From positions 496,001 to 560,000 of the forward strand of contig JAJSPD010000001.1 of NCBI GenBank assembly GCA_021307315.1: a DNA stretch of 64,000 nucleotides, given 5' to 3'. The notes below the pieces were generated by a model. That model was given only the letters and a program-made list of their open reading frames with translations. It searched no databases and was not told the DNA's origin. This stretch comes from Bisporella sp. PMI_857 (lineage: Eukaryota > Ascomycota > Leotiomycetes > Helotiales > Helotiaceae). The position numbers and the translations under genes were made by a program. Positions 11,738-22,118 of this stretch are shown piece by piece; the stretch's first letter is position 1; each line of letters starts with the position of its first letter.

Positions 11738-14700
11738 ATGGCCGACACCATTGAGGCTACGAGTAGTATCCTGCAGGTTCTCGCGCAGAATATCCCTCTT
11801 CCGCCGACCTCGGAAACCATTCAAGCCATTAAGCTCCCAGGCCCAGACACTCCAGAAAAGCAGGCACTAGAACGTGATCTAGGGGCCCTCATCGCGAGGA
11901 TCCAGGTGCTGGAGACAAAGGCTATTACAGGAAATGCTCAGGCACTACCGGATACGCCAAATGAGATCGGCGCACCCTCTGCGTTCGCAGATGTGCTGAC
12001 GGGTGGGGTGTCTGCCAGAGTAAATAGTGCCAAATCTGCAGCAGCAAGGCAGCAGCTGGTTAACTCCCTGCTTGCAGCGAGGGAGGCACCGTCTGGCGAG
12101 CGACCGGCCAAGTTCACCAAGGTTAGCGATGAGGAGCTTGAGGCTCTGCGGGAACATGTGGATGATCAGACGAAACAATTAAATAGTCAGAAACATGAGC
12201 TTGCGAGTGTGAATGACCAACTGCTTAAGCAGAAACAGCGGCAGGAGGATGCTCTCAACGTGCTGGAGGTCGAGCGTGTTGCAGCGCTGGAGCGCGAGCT
12301 CAAGAAACATCAGCAGGCCAACGAGGCTTTCCAGAAAGCTCTGCGAGAGATTGGAGAGATTGTCACAGCCGTGGCTAGAGGTGACTTGAGCAAGAAGGTG
12401 CAAATTCATTCGGTGGAGATGGACCCTGAAATTACTACTTTCAAGCGTGTGAGCATGAAACTCCCTTGAGAGAAAGGAAAACATTGCTAACATATGTTAG
12501 GTTATCAATACTATGATGGATCAGCTCCAGATCTTCTCCAGTGAAGTGTCTCGAGTAGCAAGAGAAGTCGGAACGGAGGGTATCCTTGGCGGTCAAGCAC
12601 AAATTGTCGGAGTTGATGGAACATGGAAGGAACTTACAAATAACGGTAAGCTTAGAACCTGGAGAAGAGCAGCAGCATGCATTCAGTTGAAAGTGTACTG
12701 TTTAATATGAAATGCTGAGCTTACGGATTTTAGTGAACATCATGGCTCAAAACCTCACCGACCAGGTGCGAGAGATCGCATCCGTCACGACAGCTGTCGC
12801 CCATGGAGATTTGACACAGAAGATTGAAAGACCCGCACAGGGAGAAATTCTTCAGTTGCAACAAACTATAAATACCATGGTGGATCAATTAAGGACGTTT
12901 GCCGCAGAGGTTACCCGCGTAGCTCGAGATGTCGGTACCGATGGTATTCTCGGAGGTCAAGCAGAAATCGAGGGCGTTAAAGGAATGTGGAATACTCTGA
13001 CTGTAAATGTCAACGCCATGGCCAATAACCTTACTACTCAGGTTCGAGATATCGCTACGGTCACAACCGCAGTAGCAAAGGGCGATTTGACCCAAAAAGT
13101 ACAAGCCGAATGTAAGGGAGAGATTTTACAACTCAAGGTAACCATAAACTCCATGGTGGACCAATTACAACAATTCGCTCGAGAAGTCACCAAGATTGCC
13201 AGAGAAGTCGGTACAGAAGGTAGACTTGGTGGACAGGCGACTGTACACGATGTAGAAGGAACATGGAAAGATCTCACCGAAAATGTCAACGGAATGGCTC
13301 AAAATCTTACCACACAGGTACGAGAAATTGCAAAGGTCACAACGGCTGTAGCGCAAGGAGACTTGACCCAGAAGATGGAGGTCATGGTACAGGGAGAAAT
13401 CGCCACTCTGAAAGACACCATCAACACCATGGTTGACAGGCTGGGTACGTTCGCTTTTGAAGTCAGTAAAGTGGCAAGAGAAGTTGGAACAGATGGAACT
13501 TTGGGTGGACAAGCCAAGGTCGATAATGTGGAAGGAAAATGGAAAGATCTCACAGAAAATGTCAACACCATGGCGACCAATTTAACATCGCAAGTGCGCG
13601 GCATTTCGACCGTTACCCAAGCGATTGCGAACGGTGATATGAGTCAAAAGATAGAGGTGGAAGCTGCAGGAGAAATCTTAGTGCTGAAGGAGACTATCAA
13701 CAACATGGTTGACAGGTTGAGTATATTCTCGAATGAAGTGCAAAGAGTGGCTAAGGATGTCGGAGTTGATGGAAAGATGGGTGGTCAGGCCGACGTTGCT
13801 GGCATCGGCGGCCGATGGAAGGAAATCACCACTGGTAAGAGGAGGTCTCCCTAACACGCCGAAATACACTAATGTTTGCAGATGTCAACACGATGGCCAT
13901 GAACTTGACTGCTCAGGTCCGAGCATTCGGTGATATCACTAATGCAGCTACCGACGGAGACTTCACAAAGTTGATCACGGTTGAAGCTTCCGGAGAAATG
14001 GACGAGCTGAAACGGAAGATCAATCAGATGGTGTTCAATCTGAGGGATAGTATCCAGAGAAACACGGCAGCAAGAGAGGCCGCCGAGTTCGCAAACAGAA
14101 CAAAATCCGAGTTCCTAGCGAATATGTCTCACGAGATTCGAACTCCTGTTAGTCCACCCATTTTTTCACCCTCATTCCCCCTTTCCCCGTCAAGCGACGC
14201 GACGGCTCTACGGCTGAGAAAAAGAAGGCCAACTTTTGACGCGGTTTTTGCTTGTCACTTTATTTTATGCTTATTGATGTTTGTTTAATTGTGAAACATT
14301 TAAACAAACTTAGTGTTTACTGAGTAGATTGACTTTTGGTTTAACAAGTGTGTAATGCCAATATCTCAATTACAGTAAAACAATGGTATGTTTGTAACTT
14401 GCAATAAGATCTACCTTCTATTTCTCAGTCAGAGGACAGTTCTTCGCAAGGAGCTCCTCCTTACCTCCGAGGTCACGTGTTTCCGAGTCTATCACTAACC
14501 ACTTTGCCCATCTCACTTGAGCTTCACTTCTACTCACTCTACATGCTTCTATTGCTAATATAAAGGGGTCGATCAGATGAATGGGATAATCGGAATGACG
14601 CAACTCACGCTGGATACGGATTTAACTCAATATCAACGAGAAATGTTGAATATCGTGCATAATCTAGCCAACAGTCTACTGACAATTATCGACGATATTC

Positions 14701-16435
14701 TTGATTTGTCGAAAATCGAAGCCAACCGCATGATCATGGAGGAGATTCCTTACACTCTCCGTGGGACTGTATTTAATGCTCTGAAGACTTTGGCAGTAAA
14801 AGCAAACGAGAAGTTCCTAGATCTGACCTATCGCGTGGACAGCTCAGTTCCTGATCACGTGGTTGGAGATTCATTCCGTCTCCGGCAGGTGATTCTTAAC
14901 TTGGTTGGAAACGCCATTAAATTCACCGAACATGGAGAGGTATCTCTGACTATTCGGAAGGCTGAGCAAGATCATTGCGCACCAAACGAATATGCCATCG
15001 AGTTCTCCGTTTCCGACACTGGAATTGGTATTCAAGCAGACAAGCTTGACCTGATATTCGACACCTTCCAACAAGCAGATGGTTCCATGACAAGGAAATT
15101 CGGAGGAACTGGCCTTGGATTATCTATCTCCAAGAGACTAGTCAATTTGATGAGAGGAGATGTATGGGTGAAGAGCCAATATGGCAAGGGCAGTTCCTTT
15201 TTCTTCACTTGCACAGTTCGTCACGCTACCTCGGATATCGGCTTCATCGAGAAGCAACTTAAGCCATATCAGGGTCACAACGTTCTCTTCATTGATAAAG
15301 GACAGACCGGCCACGGCAGAGAAATTGTGTCCATGCTTGCTCAGATTGGTCTCGTACCCGTCGTTGTTGACTCAGAAAGGCACGTGAACCTTCAATCATT
15401 AGGAGGCTCAAAGGCAGCTTCAAGTTACGATGTCATCATTGTCGACTCCATTGAGACTGCCCGGCGACTGAGGAATATTGACGAGTTCAAGTATATCCCA
15501 ATTGTGCTCCTAGCTCCAGTTGTACACGTCAGTCTCAAATCGGCCTTGGATCTTGGAATCACGTCATATATGACAACTCCATGCCTAACTATCGATCTTG
15601 GAAATGGTATGATTCCAGCACTGGAAAATCGTGCAGCACCAAGCTTGGCAGACAATACGAAATCTTTCGACATTTTGTTAGCGGAAGACAATATTGTGAA
15701 CCAGCGCCTAGCTGTGAAAATTCTTGAGAAGTATCACCACGTTGTCACTGTTGTTGGCAACGGTCAAGAAGCCCTTGATGCAATCAAGGAGAAGAGATAC
15801 GATGTTATTCTCATGGATGTGCAAATGCCCATTATGGGAGGATTCGAAGCTACAGCCAAGATTCGAGAATATGAACGCAACCTAGGCACTCAACGAACGC
15901 CTATCATCGCTCTCACAGCACACGCTATGTTAGGCGATCGCGAGAAGTGTATCCAAGCACAGATGGACGAGTATCTATCGAAACCATTGAAACAGAATCA
16001 TCTGATACAGACAATTTTGAAGTGTGCGACCTTGGGTGGCGCTCTATTAGAAAAAGGGAGAGATCTTCGAGCATCAGCCAAAGACGAGTCACCTGGAGTG
16101 GTTTCACCCAATGGTGTGGCATCACCACTTGCTGGCCCTGTCAATGCTCTACGGCCAACAATTGAGCAGCGCGCGATAACAACAACTGGACCAATCACCC
16201 ATGGTAGCCTAGAGAGGTAAGTTGCCAATATACATGTCTAGTACCTTTTGCGTGCGACCTTCTCAAACTCACTCGTGTTTAAAGCAAGAAAAAATGAACT
16301 AACTTGGTGTGAAAAGTCCCGCCTTGGTTAGCGCCGACCCCGAGGACCCACTTGCAAGAGTGAGTCAACCACGAATATTGCTTATTGAATGATTTTGACA
16401 TTCTATAGCTTCTCATGCGAGCACATAGCAGCTAG
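11738..16435 (+). CDS. Group III hybrid histidine kinase (Nik1/Os-1/Bos1 type)
   Basis: Seven exons: 11738-12448, 12501-12645, 12734-13834, 13882-14147, 14577-16216, 16317-16359 and 16409-16435. They encode about 1310 residues, the usual length of the family. There is no membrane segment, consistent with a cytosolic sensor feeding the Ypd1-Ssk1-Hog1 osmostress pathway, whose members are linked to phenylpyrrole and dicarboximide action. An N-terminal coiled region precedes six HAMP-type units marked by VTTAVAxGDLTQK-like motifs. The H-box is SHEIRTP|MNGIIG (phospho-acceptor His), split by a 429-nt intron. The N-box is NLVGNAIKF and the G-boxes are SDTGIGI and [12 protein letters not shown]-terminal receiver has AEDN, the phosphorylated Asp in ILMDVQMP, and Lys in LSKP. 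The last two exons are short and supply the tail [11 protein letters not shown]. Confidence 0.95.
14211..14400. repeat. Degenerate repeat, copy A, inside the H-box intron
   Basis: The block begins CGGCTGAGAAA and contains CACTTTATTTTATGCTTAT, then GTGAAACATTT, GTGTTTAC and CAATTACAGTAA. The same landmarks in the same order and spacing occur at 17224-17410. Differences I can see are largely G-to-A and C-to-T type. It explains why this intron is far longer than its neighbours. Boundaries are approximate. Confidence 0.6.
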
Positions 16436-17993
16436 AAGCGCATGCTGAAAGTCAGTTAATCTTAAGAAAAACACCCACGAACCACATCTCCTTTTGAAGA
16501 TACCATGTACGCAATGTTTCCGACTTCAATTTCCGACCGCAATCCTTGCATTCACGGTCTCTGTTTTTTCATATCATTCTACAACGGCGATGGCGTTCTT
16601 GGAATTCTCGTGAGCGGTGCATCGGCAACGGCACTCGCTATATTTTCACGAGGGGTGGCATTTGAGCGATTTTTTTATTTTACTCCAGATATCTTATCTT
16701 ACTCTCGTATCCTCTGACGTCAGGGATGTGAGACTACGCTGATGGAGATGTCGATGGTGAGGACGACATAATTTAGGGGACGTGCTCGAAGATGAGTCAA
16801 GCCGAGAAGATCAAATGGGCCTGTAAGGCTCTTCTGCGCAGTACAGACTTGGAGATAGTGAAGCCGAATAGATGAAGCAATGAAAGGCATAATGATATCC
16901 TCTTTGCGTGTATGAACGTAACGCTTTGTGAAGTTGAGACAATTCGTTAAGCTATTTGTCATTACGGGAGGACGGGATTAGAGAGTCAGCCAAAGTGATG
17001 GTTTGTCTCAAAAATAGGAAGGCTCAACCTATCGCATAAGATCTCGCAAGTTATTTTACAGCCACCCTCTTGCAGAGCTTCAACTTGCAGCAAGTCCTAG
17101 CTGGCGAAGCTGCAGGATTTTAATATACGTTTTATCTTATTTTACATTTTTTGGATTCTGCGAACACTAGGGTGGTCTTTGGGTAGATAACTAACGTATA
17201 GAAAAACTGGAACCTTATATTTTCGGCTGAGAAATAAATAACTAGTTTTTAACATGTTTTATCACCTTTCCGCTTTATTGTATGCTCGCCAATGTTTTAT
17301 TAACTGTGAAACGTTTTCATAAACTTGACTGTTTACGAAAGAAAACTCCCTTCTCGATTTATCAAAAATCTTCAATGTTAAAAGGTCAATTGCGGTAAGA
17401 GGATAAAGTGTTGGCAGTTGGTGTTACGATCGGCCTTTCAAACTCACGGCGTCTCGCTTACCCCTTTTTTCTCAGCTCAGGACCATGTTGTTTAGAGCTG
17501 ACTCTTTATGCTAACATGCTATTTTTAAGTGAGGTAGCTAGGAGTTATGTATTAAAGAGAGGGAAAAAGAAGACATATGAGGACTCATACCGAATAAGAG
17601 ATCCGTTGGTTTTATATCTCATGGAGCGCTTCGCTAACAACCCCCAATTTCTCCTATGATCGAGGAGCCTAGGGCAGGAACTGGCGAGCAAGTACAACGG
17701 GCAACTTTGAGCCTCTTACCTAGGCTTTTATTCCAAAGAAACCTTTTTTAATTCTTCCTTTGTACTGTACTGTTGTCAGTGAATGAAGCTGAAAAAGAAC
17801 TAACACCAGCCTTCGTACTAGCGCGAATACAGGGATTAGAGAGAAGCGCGTAAAGTGCTTTCGCGTGCTGGACGTGATTTACTTTCCCCTCTAAACCACC
17901 ACCTGCAACGCTCAAACTCAAGACCATTCTCAACTTTCTACAATCCTATTACTCACCTCTTTCTCTAAACATCCGTGTAAATTGTCAGCAAAG
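16436..17993. other. Gene-free spacer before PCNA
   Basis: An AT-rich spacer of about 1.5 kb with no supported gene. It includes repeat copy B and the 3' UTR of the kinase. The 5' UTR of PCNA lies at its right end, just before the split start codon. Confidence 0.45.
17224..17410. repeat. Degenerate repeat, copy B, downstream of the kinase gene
   Basis: It carries CGGCTGAGAAA at 17224, CGCTTTATTGTATGCTCG at 17271, GTGAAACGTTTT at 17306, CTGTTTAC and CAATTGCGGTAA near 17386. These match copy A at nearly identical offsets (80 versus 82 nt from the first landmark to GTGAAAC, then about 80 nt to CAATT). By eye the central 65 bp is around three-quarters identical. No terminal inverted repeat or coding capacity is seen. 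Confidence 0.6.
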
Positions 17994-19002
17994 AGTATGT
18001 TCGAGTCTCCATATGCCTGATCTTTTCATTCTGGAGAATCTCACCGTTGTCAAAAATACTGACGATGATACAGTGTTGGAAGCACGTCTCGAGCAAGCTG
18101 ATCTTTTGAAGAAGGTTAGTAATACAGCGGCCATATAAATCGGCACTCTAACGTTAGCAGGTGGTGGACGCGATCAAGGATCTGGTGCAAGACTGCAACT
18201 TCGACTGCAATGACTCCGGTGTCGCCCTCCAAGCCATGGACAACTCCCACGTCGCCCTGGTCTCCATGATGCTCAAGTCCGAGAGTTTCTCCCCATACCG
18301 CTGCGACCGCAACATCGCGCTGGGCGTCAACCTCACCTCCCTCACAAAAGTGCTCCGTGCCGCCCAGAACGAGGATATCCTAACGCTCAAGGCCGAGGAC
18401 GCCCCTGATGTGCTTAACCTGGTCTTTGAGAGCAGCGACAGCGATCGGCTAAGCGAGTACGATCTGAAGCTTATGGATATCGATCAAGAGCATTTGGGCA
18501 TCCCGGATACGGAGTATGCCGCCACGATTTCCATGCCTTCTACGGAATTCAAGCGTATCTGCATGGATCTCATGGCGTTGTCAGAATCTGGTAGGTGTTC
18601 TATGCTACGCTAATCTCTTTCGTCGCTCACATGCGGGAATAGTCTCAATTGAAGCATCCAAAGACGGCGTGAAGTTTGCCTGCAGCGGTGATATTGGAAA
18701 CGGGGCCGTTACTCTGCGAAGCCACTCCAACGTCGAGAAACCAGACCTCAACGTCGAGATCGAACTTACGGAGCCTGTTTCCCTGACGTTCTCTCTTAAA
18801 TACCTTGTCAACTTCTGCAGGGCCGCCGGCCTTTCCAAGTCCGTCAAGCTTTGCCTCTCCAACGAGGTTCCTCTCCTGGTTGAGTATGCTTTGGCTGGTA
18901 GCAGCTATCTAAGATTCTACTTGGCCCCTAAGGTAATTCCGACAGACGCTTATTTGACAGGAATCTTGCTGACTGCTTTCATAGATCGGTGATGATGAGT
19001 AG
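17994..19002 (+). CDS. PCNA, DNA sliding clamp
   Basis: This is the proliferating cell nuclear antigen, the homotrimeric clamp that tethers DNA polymerases and repair factors in the nucleus. Exons are 17994 (the A of ATG; the rest of that exon is 5' UTR), 18074-18114, 18161-18590, 18643-18932 and 18985-19002. The product is 259 residues, the exact usual fungal length. The start codon is split: A, then a 79-nt intron GTATGT..ACTGAC..ACAG, then TG, giving [14 protein letters not shown]. No ATG in the second exon could replace it. The conserved Lys164 (ASK|DGVKF), the target of ubiquitin and SUMO in the family, is present, and the protein ends APKIGDDE. The interdomain and C-terminal segments match the family throughout. 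Confidence 0.97.
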
Positions 19003-19461
19003 ATGCGGCAACGATGGAACGGTAATTAAATGATGGCTCATGAAGTTTACAGAATATTCCCAGTGGCGTGACGGTTGAACTTTTTAAAGGATATGTTAAT
19101 CAGGTTACACTGGGGTGTCTAAGATCTCGTATACTCCTGCTCGCGACACGCGACGGCCATGAAATGAAAAAAGAACTATATCAGAACATATCTTCTTTGT
19201 GTCTTATCAAGCACCATCTTCATGATTTAGAATTGCCAATGGTTCAATCTAGGTGCCGCATCAGCCCGCTAGCGCGGGGTAATATGACAAAACCCCGGAG
19301 CTGCCCCTCATATTTTTACTTGCGATAAGACTCATCCGTTGGATTAAATTTAATATGACCTTTTCCAAAATTGCAATGCATATAAGCTAGTATTCGGTGA
19401 AGTAACTTCATTCATTCTTCCTCCTCCCTCCTTTTCCAAATTCTCGATATCTTGAACAAAC
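19003..19461. other. Spacer between PCNA and pyridoxal kinase
   Basis: A short tandem-gene spacer that holds the PCNA 3' UTR and the promoter of the next gene. A CT-rich stretch at about 19411-19440 lies just before the start codon. Nothing else is recognised. Confidence 0.4.
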
Positions 19462-20711
19462 ATGCCAGACGATTTTCCTTTCCCAGAGACTCGTGTGCTT
19501 GCGATCGCCAGTCATGTAGGAATCTCCCAACACAACTTTGGTCGACTTTGCTGACTGTGACTGAAGGTTGTATACGGGTAAGGTCGCGCAGAGGCATCAT
19601 TCGGTAACCTTTAGTTAAAGCTTTGGCAGATATGTCGGGAACACAATGGCTGGGTTCGTCATGCAGTCCCTAGGATGCGAAGTTGCGGCCATCAACACCG
19701 TCCAGCTCAGTATGCCGCCTCCGCAGAACATATGATGGTAGCTGATCTTCCTCAGGTAATCATTTGGGATATGGACAAGCAAAGGGTACACGAGCTACGG
19801 CGACCGAAATCACGGACCTGTATGATGGACTAAAGGCTTCTTACCTTGATGAATTCGATATGATGCTTTCTGGCTATCTCCCTGGAGCACCTGCTGTCGA
19901 GGCTGTGGGCACGATCGGGAGGGATCTGAAGTACAAGCATACAATGAAGCCAGGAAGTTTCTTCTGGGTGCTAGATCCAGTGATGGGCGATAATGGAAGA
20001 CTATATGTAGCTGAAGATGTAGTGCCTGCATATAAGAATCTGGTGAAGGATGCAGATTTGATACTACCCAATCAGTTCGAGGCGGAGTATGTTTCTCGAG
20101 CTGGCGGAAATATCATGACTAATTGTTCTAGGACGTTATCAGGAGTGAAGATCGTGGACATGGAAACTCTAAAACAGGCAATAACAACATTACACGAGAG
20201 ATACCGGATACCGCACATCATAATCACATCCATCTCGCTCCCCAGTCCCGGTGCAGAACCCTCGCTATCAGTGGTAGGCTCAACATTCACCTCAACATCC
20301 ACACCTCGCATCTTTGGCGTCAAGATCCCAGCCATCGATTGCTTCTTCAGCGGAACTGGAGATATGTTCGCGGCGCTTATGCTCGTTCGGTTACGTGAAG
20401 CGGTGTTCGCGGTCGAGGGGCTGAATACGACGGCTGCGTGGGTTAGTGATGATAGCGTGGAAGCTACGGATCTTCCACTTGCGCGGGCGACGGAGAAGGC
20501 GCTAGCGAGTATGCATGAGGTGCTTACGAACACGAAGCAACATAGGGACGCGGAGATAGAGAGATATAATAATCAGATAGGAGGGAGAGGTAAGGACGAG
20601 GATGAGAAGAGATTAAGATTAGTGAGATCTAAAGCCGCGGAAGTTAGATTAGTTAGAAATTTGCCATCTCTGAAAAATCCAGAGGTGAGGTTCAGGGCGG
20701 AAAAGGTATGA
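19462..20711 (+). CDS. Pyridoxal kinase (vitamin B6 salvage)
   Basis: It phosphorylates pyridoxal, pyridoxine or pyridoxamine with ATP to make pyridoxal 5'-phosphate precursors in the cytosol. Exons are 19462-19515, 19567-19577, 19630-19709, 19756-20086 and 20132-20711, giving 351 residues. The second exon is only 11 nt, yet it is needed to read SHVVYGYVGNTMAGF, the family's N-terminal substrate motif. Other landmarks are LSNHLGYGQ, WVLDPVMGDNG, LPNQFEAETLSGVKI and the anion-hole region DCFFSGTGDMFAAL with the catalytic Asp (GTGD). The tail after residue about 300 is charged and basic. It resembles yeast Bud16/Bud17 and ribokinase-fold PdxK. It converges with the dUTPase gene, with about 190 bp between stop codons. 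Confidence 0.92.
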
Positions 20712-20901
20712 TAATAAGTCCGCAAGGCACTTATGAGCGAATGGTGTTGGATACGCAACCATTATAGCATAGCAACATAGACGATACATAACTTTGATTC
20801 ATAACCATCTATCATTTTGACTCGCCCTTTTTGAATATAATATCTCTCTCTATCCCCATCCATCTCCCACCCATAACTCCATTCACAATGCAAGCCTCTC
20901 T

Positions 20902-21541
20902 CTATCCCGTACTCCCAAACCCTCCTGCCCCCCTAACGCTCTCCTCGAGCTCCTGCACCTCCACCACCTCCGGCGTATAAATCCTCTCCAGCACAAGCTG
21001 CGCAACGCGATCGCCCTCCTTGATCTCAAAATCCGTCTCTGAGTGATTAAACAGCAGGATCTTGACCTGGCCACGGTAATCAGCGTCAATCACGCCGGCG
21101 CCCGTGTCGATGAAATGCTTGCTGGCCAGCCCGGAGCGAGGCGCGATGCGGCCGTCTGTTGTTTTTTGGAACCGCGTTAGCTTTGCCTATTATCTGGAAG
21201 GGAGGGAAGGGGAAGGGGAAAGGGGCGGGGAACGAACACGTCCCGGCCGGCACCGCCATGCTGATATCCGTATCGACCAACACCTTCCCGCGCGCCGGCA
21301 CGACGGCCTCTTTGCTCGCGTAGATATCGTAGCCGGCTGCGAAGGCGCTTCCCCTGGTGGGCAGCCGGGCTTTGTCGCTCAGCTTCTTGATGAGCAGCGC
21401 GGGCGCATCTTCGACTTTCGTGACGGCGGGCGTCATGCTGGTGGTCGATGCGGGCGGAGGAGATGTGGGGTTGGGTTTCTGGCGCTTTGGAAGAGGGGAA
21501 TTGAGCGGTGAGTGGATGGTGGTGGGTGGTGGTGTGCTCAT
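20902..21541 (-). CDS. dUTP pyrophosphatase (dUTPase)
   Basis: It hydrolyses dUTP to dUMP and pyrophosphate, keeping uracil out of DNA and supplying dUMP for dTTP synthesis. Two exons, 21238-21541 and 20902-21155, with an 82-nt intron (branch GCTAAC), encode 185 residues. The join restores [14 protein letters not shown]. All five trimeric-dUTPase motifs are visible: [26 protein letters not shown] with the catalytic Asp, [16 protein letters not shown], and the C-terminal [10 protein letters not shown] arm. The first 45 or so residues are Pro/Ser/Thr-rich and contain a KRQK patch, which could be a nuclear signal. The start is the ATG at 21541. Confidence 0.96.
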
Positions 21542-22118
21542 TTTTGGTGGAATGGCGGTGGGAAAGGGATTGAAGGGATTATATTGTAGGGAAGACGCGA
21601 CGCGTTTTTGCCGAGGATTTTCCGGATCATGTCGTTTCAGCGGCTTTCATTCTCTGCACGATATCGACGTGCCATCTATATCAATATCATGCGCAAGAGC
21701 TTTTGCATAGCTGAAGAGGCTTTGCCGATGTTGCGCATGATAGGCATGTTCATTGCTTTCATCGTTGATTTTGAGCCTTGAAGTTTCAAGCTGGAAAGTT
21801 CCCAGAGCAGTGCTGCAGTAGATATCCTCCATTAGATGTGTATTTGCGAAGATTACATACGGCTGAAATTTTGAGAATTCCAAGCGCTAATGTTCTAACC
21901 CTTTTATTCTGCCTACAACCAGCGTCTATAGCCACTTGGTTTATTAAGGTACAGCATTTTCTCTAAGCAGCTCATTTTGATATGATTGTAACATAATATA
22001 CCGTTCGCTTGTCAGGCCTAGATCGCTGGTCTGAGGCACTCGTCCATATCTTCTGAGATACTAAATTGTCTCATCTCTCGCAGTCTACTGTAGTTTACAT
22101 TCTCTAGAGAATGTCTAG
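21542..22118. other. Spacer between dUTPase and the FAD oxidase
   Basis: It contains the dUTPase promoter on the left and the 3' end of the minus-strand oxidase on the right. No gene is supported. Confidence 0.4.

Noticed and set aside
16360..16390. Kinase ending by reading through into [10 protein letters not shown] and a stop
   Set aside because: A GTGAGT donor at 16360 and acceptor at 16408 give the tail LLMRAHSS, which I judge closer to the usual family ending.
17408..17659. Short plus-strand open frame between the kinase and PCNA
   Set aside because: No domain, no splice context, and it starts at the edge of repeat copy B; looks random.
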